From positions 1-17,107 of the forward strand of contig PYST01000553.1 in the NCBI GenBank assembly GCA_003049485.1: a stretch of 17,107 nt of DNA, given 5' to 3'. Positions 10,483 through 17,107 of the stretch are shown piece by piece. Position numbers and translations under genes: made by a program. The notes under the pieces are model-generated. The model saw nothing but the letters and a program-made list of their open reading frames with translations, was not told the DNA's origin and did not search any database. Each line of letters opens with the position of its first letter. The first letter of the stretch is position 1. Source of the DNA: Ophioceras dolichostomum (lineage: Eukaryota > Ascomycota > Sordariomycetes > Magnaporthales > Ophioceraceae).

Positions 10483-11317
10483 TCATGACCACACAGCCCT
10501 CTCTCCCGGCTGCAACGGCTTCCCCATCTTAGGCTCCATCCCTTGCGGCCTGTATTTAGGCGCCAAGATTCCCAGCTATTCCATCACAAACATGACCAAT
10601 TAGCCACCATTCATCATTCCCCGGTTCCCAAGCGAGCGAACGGGCGGTCATGTACGCATGCATGCATGCATGCATGTGATCTGGTCTATCCCCCTGCAAA
10701 TCGCGTGCGTACGCGACAGAAGAAGACACGCGATAGAGAAAAGCCAGAGAGAGAGGTAGGCTAAAACAACGCACCATCGAAAGTAACCTCCAGACCGTGT
10801 CAGTCGGCTGCGCGCCAACGCCTATCCAGTACTTCGCCCTCGTGATGTCGAGCTTGATGTCCTTGTGCAGCTTCCCCGAGTCGTCGTACGAGTCTGGCTT
10901 CGGGATGGGGTCGTACGTGCCGAGTACTTCGAGGGGTCTTGAGTTCCGAGCAGTTCTGTTTGTTTTTTTGGTTCGGGTTTCTCTCTCGTCAGCGAGCTGA
11001 ACAGATTGCTTTTTGGACGCATGCATGTACGTCCGAGATGCGATGTAATTGATAGCTTTGAGAGTTGGGTGTGGGCGTCGGGTTCCCTCCTTCTCTGGAG
11101 GACCCTATCGCACCCTTCTCTCCAAGAGAGTAAGGAATTCCTTGATGACGCAGCATCCGGTTTCCGGCCGGTTCTGGCCGGGCGTCGGACGGTCTCGCGT
11201 GTGCGGTTTCCGTTTCACCACAAAATATGCATGCACTCACCTCGCGTGCGTGACCACGATGTTATAGAACGGCGAGTTCTTCCGCCCGAAGCGGGCGAGG
11301 CGTATCTTGACGACCAT
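10483..11317 (-). CDS. MRPS16: Mitochondrial small-subunit ribosomal protein bS16m
   Basis: Three exons on the minus strand: 11317-11241, 10955-10775 and 10575-10483, giving 116 residues with closed phases. Introns are 285 and 199 bp with GTGAGT and GTGCGT donors and CAG and TAG acceptors. The N-terminus MVVKIRLARFGRKNSPFYNI is the bS16 signature. It continues with TARNSRPLEVLGTYDPIPKPD, then DITRAKYWIGVGAQPTDTVWRLLSMLGILAPKYRP, all classic bS16 features. The C-terminal extension QGMEPKMGKPLQPGERAVWS is of the kind seen in fungal mitochondrial homologues. The protein belongs to the body of the mitochondrial small ribosomal subunit. I chose the Met at 11317 because bS16 proteins start at this point, although the frame stays open upstream to an ATG at 11758. 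Upstream lies the divergent NAD(P)HX epimerase gene. Confidence 0.94.
10656..10676. repeat. (GCAT)5 microsatellite in intron 2 of the MRPS16-like gene
   Basis: Five perfect GCAT units plus one G, self-complementary, entirely inside the 199-bp second intron (10576-10774). Two further GCATGCATG-like words lie in intron 1 of the same gene (about 11020-11027 and 11228-11234). Confidence 0.9.
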
Positions 11318-11946
11318 GGTTCGATTGGTCAGTCCGTCGACGGCGGCGGATGAAACGGACGCCGGCCAAATAGAGGACAATTGATCCGCGAGAAGCTGCA
11401 GCGGCAGCGGTCGATATCGCTGTTGTCGTCGTATAGGCGTGCGCAATAGAGAGTGCTTACTCTCTCGCCGGACAGCCGCTTGGTGGTCGGTTCGTTCACC
11501 AAGTCGTCTTCGTCGGAACATCCAGCTCGCCATCAAACGGATTCTTATCGCGACGACAAAATTTAGAGTGGGGCAGCAGGTGGAAGCTTTTTTTCCGCTC
11601 CGGCCAATGGTAAGGCCCGATTGCAACAGGCATGATGGACAATGATGCGTGGGCCTGTCACCGTGGATGTCGGTCCGAGCGCCCCAATCAGGAGCTCGGT
11701 ACAGGGAATGACGACACTGAGCGGACAGGAGCTCTCGTGATGCTTCTTTCGAATCCATAACTTACCGCTGGCGGTGCTGGGCAATTCGACTACGATTCCG
11801 TGCTCGTGCGAGCTGGCAGTTACCACTCTATTAACGTTCTAGTTTCCCTGATTCTCTCATCGTCTAGGGTTCTAAACATTCTGTGAATCGCAAACCATTC
11901 CTGGCACCTCACAAGCGAGCTCGAGCTTGGGGAGATTTTCGCCACA
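11318..11946. promoter_or_regulatory. Divergent promoter region, MRPS16-like (minus) and NNR1-like (plus)
   Basis: The two ATGs face away from each other across 629 bp, so both promoters should be here. A minus-strand frame from 11758 runs without a stop into the ribosomal-protein ATG at 11317. If it were used, the shared promoter would shrink to about 188 bp. I identified no convincing TATA, CCAAT or known factor site. Confidence 0.5.
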
Positions 11947-13978
11947 ATGGCCCTGAAGGTGAGTGCGGTAGTTTGTTCGCTTTTTGGGCCGGTGGTGAGA
12001 GGTGTGTTTCTGTAGCAGTATCTTGCGCTGATCAGTACCATCCCTTCTTTTGTGCAGACCCTTTCCGCAAAGGCGGCAGCTGCTCTAGATCAGGAGCTCA
12101 TGAGCACCTGTGCCTTCTCGATCGACCAGCTCATGGAGCTGGCTGGTCTTTCTGTTTCCCAAGCTGGTGCGTGCGTTTCTGTGTGCTGGTTCCGTCTGTC
12201 TCCCTAAGCACTCGGACCGATGGGGATCGATGCGTTCTGTGTTTGTGTGCCGGTTACTTCGAGTTGGACACCTGCCGTACCTTGAACCCGTTTCGGCCAA
12301 TGCCCCTTGACCCCGCGATCATCCACCACCACCACTACTCGAACCGCAATACGGCCAGATAATTCCCTCCTTCTGCCCAATTTGAATAACTAATTCCTTC
12401 TCTGCTTGTCAAAGTGTATCGCGTCCACCCTCCCGCCAAGGGGCTCAAAGTCCTCGTGGCCTGTGGCCCTGGCAACAACGGTATGTTCCCATCGCGGCCA
12501 TCATCATCATCACTGGGTGCAAGCAAAATATGTTCGCCCCATGTAGCTTCCTTCGAAAGCGAGGTCACATCACACTTGGCTTACCACCACCCACATCCAT
12601 CTTCTTTTTCCCTTCCTGTAGGGGGTGACGGTCTGGTTGCCGCGAGGCACCTGCGTCACTATGGCTACCGGCCGGCAGTTTACTATCCGAAGCGGAGCAA
12701 AAACGAGCTTTACCAGGTAAGTTTGGTTGTGGTTGATGGGCTTGGCGACCATGGCGCCACCACGATAGTCCTTCTCTTTACCCCCCTACTTGTCAGTTTC
12801 CGTTCGTTCGTTCTCCTCGCGGTCCAAAGGTACCCTTCATCTGCCCGATAGTTTTACTGCATTGGGAGGCTGTCCCTCCCCCAAGTCCGCATTAGCACCA
12901 GCGAGGGGGTGGAAGGGGAAGTGGGCAATGGAGTGCGTGTGGGATGGCTGCTATATCCCGAGTGCTTGGGGTTGGGAATTGATCTTGTTGCTTTGTTTTG
13001 GTGTCGCTTCCTTTCCCCTCCCGGCACTAGCTAGGAGTGGAGATGTATCTTCTTCTCCCCCTGTTCTAAGTCCCTCCTGCTATTTCCCCTTCGTCGATGG
13101 CAACTCCTGCCCCTTGGGTTCCGACTTCTCCTCTGTCAGTGGGAGAGGGGTTGGTGCTCCAGACAGCTTTGATCCGTGTATTTTATTATGCTGTCTCCCT
13201 AAACGGAAGCACCTCGACATCCCTAGACCAGCTCCCGACGCTCTATCTCCCTCCATGCTCTTCGATTTTCCTCCAAAATGTTGTGCAAGTGGCTCATTCG
13301 TGTTCGCAGCGTCTAGCAAAACAACTGGAGGACCTCGAGGTCCCGTTCGTCGATGACTTCCCGACCGCCCTCAAGACGTCCGATCATGTCGTCGACGCCA
13401 TCTTCGGTAGGTTGCTCAGTTCCCCCGAGATACCCAAACGCCCAGGCGCTCTTTCCCTCTCCCCGGCTATTGTCGGCTATCGAGTCGGTCGGAATAGCTG
13501 ACATCTAGACGTAGGCTTCAGTTTCTCGGGCGAAGTCCGTGAGCCGTTCCCGGCTGTCATCCGGGCTTTGGAGGAGTCCCGGGTGCCAGTGACATCTGTC
13601 GATGCACCGTCGTCGTGGGACATCGAATCCGGCCCTCCAAAGTCCGGAGTTGGCAGCTCCTTTAACCCTGCAGTCCTTGTCAGCCTTACGGCCCCAAAGC
13701 CCCTGGCCAAGTTTTTCAGAGGACGCCATTTTATTGGGGGGCGGTACGTACCTGCCTCTCTTCCTTCTTTCAGACCACTTCTTCTGAATGGCGTCATGCC
13801 TTCGTTCAGGTTGTTGCGGCTCTTGAAGCTGGCTCTGATGGTGATGCTGACGTCGTCGTCCCGGTACTGCTGCAGTTTCGTCACCCCGGGGATCGCAAGG
13901 AAGTACGATCTCGACCTTCCGGAGTATGAGGGGATCGACCAGGTCGTGGAGGTTGGGCCCAGCGGCCAGAAGCTCTAG
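11947..13978 (+). CDS. NNR1: NAD(P)H-hydrate epimerase (YjeF N-terminal domain)
   Basis: Seven exons: 11947-11958, 12058-12166, 12415-12480, 12622-12716, 13310-13406, 13515-13743 and 13876-13978, giving 236 residues with closed phases. Introns are 99, 248, 141, 593, 108 and 132 bp. The protein runs MALKTLSAKAAAALDQELM (1-19), IDQLMELAGLSVSQAV, then the nucleotide-binding loop GPGNNGGDG (58-66), the Asp-containing strand HVVDAIFGFSFSGEVREPFP (around 124) and SVDAPSSWDIESG (154-166, Asp156). It ends with RFVTPGIARKYDLDLPEYEG. These are the landmarks of the stand-alone YjeF_N epimerase (yeast YNL200C, mammalian NAXE). The enzyme interconverts R and S forms of hydrated NAD(P)H so that the dehydratase can repair both. 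There is no fused kinase-like dehydratase domain, as is normal in fungi. The first exon has only four codons, and the start rests on the family-like MALKTL N-terminus. Confidence 0.93.
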
Positions 13979-14154
13979 ATCCTCCCCACGGTCCTCCCGA
14001 TCCCACCACATCCACGTGGTTCCTCCTTGTTCTCCTCCTCCTCCCCTTTCCCTTTGTTCCGCTCCTCGCCATCTTCGAAGCGCGCTGCGTTGCTTCCCGA
14101 TGATGCCGTCTTCTTCTTCTTCTTCTCGTTCCTCCCCCCCGGACAAACATGTCG

Positions 14155-14352
14155 TCAAATAACTTGGCAGCCCCCGGTGGGGCTGTTTGGGCAGACGGGG
14201 CTCGGGCATCTTCCGGGTTCCATCTCGGCCGACTCGACCACTTTCTCTTGGGGGCAGGCCAGGAGTGGAGGGTGCCAGTCGTGGCAGAACTTAACATAGA
14301 CCAAGTACTCTTTCCCACAGACCTGGCATAGAGCCGTGTGCTCCGTGCACAT
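14155..14352 (-). CDS. Small Cys-rich protein of unknown function
   Basis: Uninterrupted 65-codon frame from the ATG at 14352 to a TGA at 14155-14157. It has eight cysteines (2, 9, 12, 23, 33, 49, 54, 62), including a CxxCG pair (CQVCG, 9-13) near His5, and the blocks VKFCHDWHPP and EPGRCPSPVCPNSPTGGCQVI. There is no signal peptide, so it is more like a small intracellular metal-binding or structural protein than a secreted effector, but this is inference. Its orderly Cys/Pro/Trp composition differs from surrounding non-coding frames, which is the main reason for calling it. It is convergent with the epimerase gene, with 176 bp between stops. I do not recognise a named family. An upstream exon cannot be excluded. 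Confidence 0.6.
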   Translation of the reverse strand: MCTEHTALCQVCGKEYLVYVKFCHDWHPPLLACPQEKVVESAEMEPGRCPSPVCPNSPTGGCQVI

Positions 14353-15048
14353 TTAAAACGGCCTCGCCCAACGTCGGCCCGAACGCACGAAGAGATCGAG
14401 ATCGTCGTCGGTGTGTTGGAGTTGCAGTTGCGGTTACGTCCGGAGTCAGATCGTGATGGTGGCCCCCCCTAAAAGGTGTCGCGGCGGCGGCGGTTGGTAC
14501 GGGCACGGCGGGCAGGAGCATGGAAGGGCTCCTTCATTCGGTGGTTCTGGCGGCTTATCCTTCGCTGGACTGGGCATCAGCTAGCAAGAAACTAGCACTT
14601 TTGGCAGAATGGAAATACTTGGGAGTGGGATATTTGAAGGTGTGGCTGAGATGGTGGACGGGAGCGGCCGTCAGGGCTTTGTGGCGTTTTGCTGATATGT
14701 GTGTGGTTTATTGTCTGGCAGGTCAGGAACAATATCTCCGGAGAGTGATGTGGTGGTGACGGTGGTGACGGGGTGGTGTCCTGTGGCTGCTTCTTCCAGT
14801 TAGGCTACTTGCTTCCTGTTCACTGTTCGCTTGCTTATGTTGCTTGGTTGTATTCTGCATTCCTTGTTATTTTGCCCGCGTAGCCGGCCGGAGATGACTT
14901 TGTCCTGTTCGGGCGGCAGAAGCGCGTTGTGTGTCTTGTCTGGGTTTGGTAGTAGGGGCAACTAACTAACTGCTATAGTGGATAGGGAAGCCACTAGGTA
15001 CGGCCAGGTGGTAGCTGGAGAATGGTGGAGGGGGCCAGCTGGGTGTGT

Positions 15049-15103
15049 CTTTCGCCACCACAAGCCCTATTAGCAGTCCCCCCGTGAGAGACTGTGGCGA
15101 AAG
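15049..15103. repeat. Inverted repeat with perfect 10-bp arms
   Basis: CTTTCGCCAC at 15049-15058 is the exact reverse complement of GTGGCGAAAG at 15094-15103, with a 35-base spacer. It could form a hairpin or be the binding site of a dimeric factor, but no poly-T follows and no mobile-element ends were recognised. Confidence 0.7.
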
Positions 15104-15980
15104 CGCAACATTGTGACACGTTGTTTGGCGCAAGACAGGCTGGATGGAGCATGGAGCAGCTAGAGCAGCAGGAACTGAAGCTGGCAGCAGCAAGAGCAAG
15201 CTTCAGCGGCAGGAGTCATTTTGATTACTGGAGCGGAAATAAATTTTGCATGCCGGCAGGATTGCGGGCAGCATGAGCCCTGGGCCTCCGCTGTTCAAAA
15301 ATCTCTGGTTGCCTTGCCCTTCGGTTGCTTTTTCACTCCCTTTTCGCAGGTCTGGCTCTGCCCTCTGCGCTGGCTGGATCAGGGGACGTTGTTCGGAGCA
15401 AAAGCTCCGTGTGGCCTCTGATAGGCCCGGATCCGTGGAAGGCACCGTACCGCCATTTCCAGCACGTTCTAGATCACCTCGACCGATCGCGTCAATCGGG
15501 GGCATTCCAGGAGCCCAGCTTGCCGACTCGGTGGATTACTTTGGGCATTTGTTGAAAGCTTTTTAAGCCTCAGATCTTTCAGCAATGACGTTGAATCGAG
15601 TTGCAAGAAAATCCTGGCAGTTTGTAGCTCCAAGAGTCTGGGTTTTATTGTTCTTCGTGAAGAATCGTCACTTGGTCCATTCCCGGTTGTTCGGAACTTG
15701 CACCTGACTCGACTTCTTAGTTCTTGCGGCATGTCGAGTGGCTTATTAGATTCTTGTCGCATGTTCCAGGCCATGCCATGCTGCCAACGGTTCCACCACC
15801 TGCGCGCATGTACCTACAGGTTTGATGATATGGGTATTCCACAATGGGTGCCCGAACTGGCTGGTCCCCTGGAGACTTCAGGTTGCAAAACGCCCGAGTG
15901 AACGAGGTAGCCCCACTGGCCGAATGCCACGACGCACGAAATACTACATCAACTTAACTCACTCGCAGCGAACATCATCG

Positions 15981-16070
15981 CCTAAGTACGCCAAAGTACG
16001 CCAAAGTACGCCAGAGTACGCCTAAGTACGCCTAGGTACGCCTAGGTACGCCTAGGTACGCCTAGGTACG
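15981..16070. repeat. Decamer tandem array, nine 10-bp units
   Basis: Nine head-to-tail 10-bp units fit CCWRRGTACG apart from small variations. Units 1-5 vary (CCTAAGTACG, CCAAAGTACG twice, CCAGAGTACG, CCTAAGTACG). Units 6-9 are identical (CCTAGGTACG), which suggests recent expansion at the right side. A decayed unit (CCGACGTGCA) follows at 16071. Each identical unit holds two palindromes, CCTAGG and GTAC. Confidence 0.95.
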
Positions 16071-17107
16071 CCGACGTGCACCTATACAGTATCTGCAGCG
16101 AGGACTGCCCTCTGTCGGCATTCGGTGGTCTGATGGCCAGCTCTGGACTCCTAGGCCGCAAGATGATGTGCGGACCCCAATTCTTCAACGACCCCGCCTT
16201 GATCAACCCCGCCAACCCGCCAAACCATTCGGTGCCCCTCGGTCCCTGAATTTTCCAACACTACTGGATATCGATGCCAGACCGTCGAAACTTTACAGCA
16301 ACTGCCGCACAAAGAAATCCATCTATCATCGATGCTAGCATGTGAATTTTGCCCAGATGACCACATAGGATATTCATGCCAGAGGCCGCCAGAGACGAAC
16401 ACCTGAACCACGAGCAGACTGAGCATAAGGCGCGCAAGTTTTTCTTCGCCGCCGTTGCACCATGATCTGCCGTTCAATTCTTCCTCGTGACAGAGGTCCC
16501 GAAGATCCTTTACCCATTGAGCGGGTCATCTTGCCTCGGCGGCCCGCACACGGCTGCGTCGGCCGTACCCTTCAACATCCACGCGCACCAAAACCAAGGT
16601 TCCAGGCCTGTTATTCGCGACTCCCCTTCGTATGTCGTCGGCTCTGACGAAAGCTGCAATGCGACTTGCCACCGAGACCCTGTCTTCGTTTGTCGCAGGC
16701 CGTTCGGCACCCCTTCGATGGCAAGCATGGCAAAACGCACTGACAAGTGCCGGACGAGCTGGCTGGTGGCTGGCTGGCAAGACCGGAAAACTGGCAAACT
16801 GACAAATTGGCCAAGTTGCCAGATGCGATTCCTATCTTTCCCATCCTGCGAGCCCGTCTCCTGCCGACTATTTGGTCCACAATGAGATCAGAGTTACGCG
16901 TCCAGGCGTCTGGGCGTGCGGGCTGCCCTGTCGATCACCATCATTTCGGGTAACGGCCAATCGACAAACTTCAAAACCGCCAAACGGCCCCACCATCGCC
17001 GGAACCACAACAAGATGACAGGCTCAGCCCCCAAAAAATTAATGTCCCCGCATAAAAAAAGGAGCTTCAATACGCTGTCATTTTACCATCGGCCTCTACA
17101 ATTCTAT

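Larger units (their letters stand above)
14353..17107. other. Long intergenic region without a convincing gene
   Basis: About 2.75 kb. Open frames here are under about 135 codons, mutually overlapping and without recognisable motifs. A 79-codon plus-strand frame at 14520-14759 and a 108-codon minus-strand frame at 16151-16477 are the least bad, but I cannot support either. The first part is the upstream region of the small Cys-rich gene. Two repeats are listed separately (15049-15103 and 15981-16070). A stretch rich in CTGGC/TGGC words occurs around 16755-16825. Confidence 0.5.

Noticed and set aside
11311..11325. GGTTCGATTGG, resembling a tRNA B box
   Set aside because: It overlaps the start of the bS16m gene, and no matching A box or cloverleaf can be drawn around it.
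12790..13356. 188-codon plus-strand frame in intron 4 of the epimerase gene
   Set aside because: It runs into exon 5 in a different frame from the conserved protein and has no recognisable motif.
14520..14759. 79-codon plus-strand frame with several Trp and Leu residues
   Set aside because: No homology is recognised, there is no splice or promoter support, and it lies in the upstream region of the small Cys-rich gene. Length alone is not evidence.
16755..16825. Cluster of CTGGC/TGGC words
   Set aside because: The spacing is irregular and the units imperfect, so it does not meet the standard of a tandem repeat and has no evident function.

Overview
The window looks like nuclear DNA from a filamentous ascomycete (Pezizomycotina, probably a Sordariomycete). 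The genes carry many short introns, mostly 66-285 bp with GTRNGY-type donors. The sequence is GC-rich and the protein families are fungal. It appears to come from a draft assembly: one ambiguous base (483) sits inside a direct repeat, the pattern left when two contigs are joined.

Layout, left to right. Positions 1-2129 hold the repeat and gap (387-618) and the 3' part of an unrecognised minus-strand gene (about 556-896). That gene's upstream part looks frame-disrupted. Positions 2130-6362 (minus) are a nine-exon gene for a secreted GH55 exo/endo-beta-1,3-glucanase of about 1175 residues. It has two pectate-lyase-like beta-helix halves and an unusual C-terminal tail of about 340 residues rich in Ser, Gly and Asp. 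An upstream region of about 1.1 kb separates it from a divergent single-exon gene (7438-8280, plus) for an unrecognised protein with a charged RE/RA stretch and a Trp/Arg-rich C-terminus.

The centre is a housekeeping block. It contains a five-exon ADP-ribose pyrophosphatase (Nudix, YSA1-like, 8557-9767, minus), a three-exon mitochondrial ribosomal protein bS16m (MRPS16-like, 10483-11317, minus) and, divergent from the latter, a seven-exon NAD(P)H-hydrate epimerase (YjeF_N, NNR1-like, 11947-13978, plus). Two of these handle damaged or spent nicotinamide nucleotides (NAD(P)HX repair, ADP-ribose cleavage) and flank a mitochondrial translation gene. A functional grouping is only an inference. A 65-residue Cys-rich protein of unknown function (14155-14352, minus) ends convergently with the epimerase gene.

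The last 2.7 kb (14353-17107) has no convincing gene. It contains a 10-bp inverted repeat (15049-15103) and a clean 10-bp-unit tandem array (15981-16070).

Exon borders were worked out by hand from splice consensus, phase continuity and remembered family conservation. In the GH55, Nudix, bS16m and YjeF_N genes the phases close without a remainder. I found no strong evidence for a novel multi-gene system. The most worthwhile leads are the GH55 tail, the small Cys-rich protein, the decamer array and the disrupted left-edge gene.
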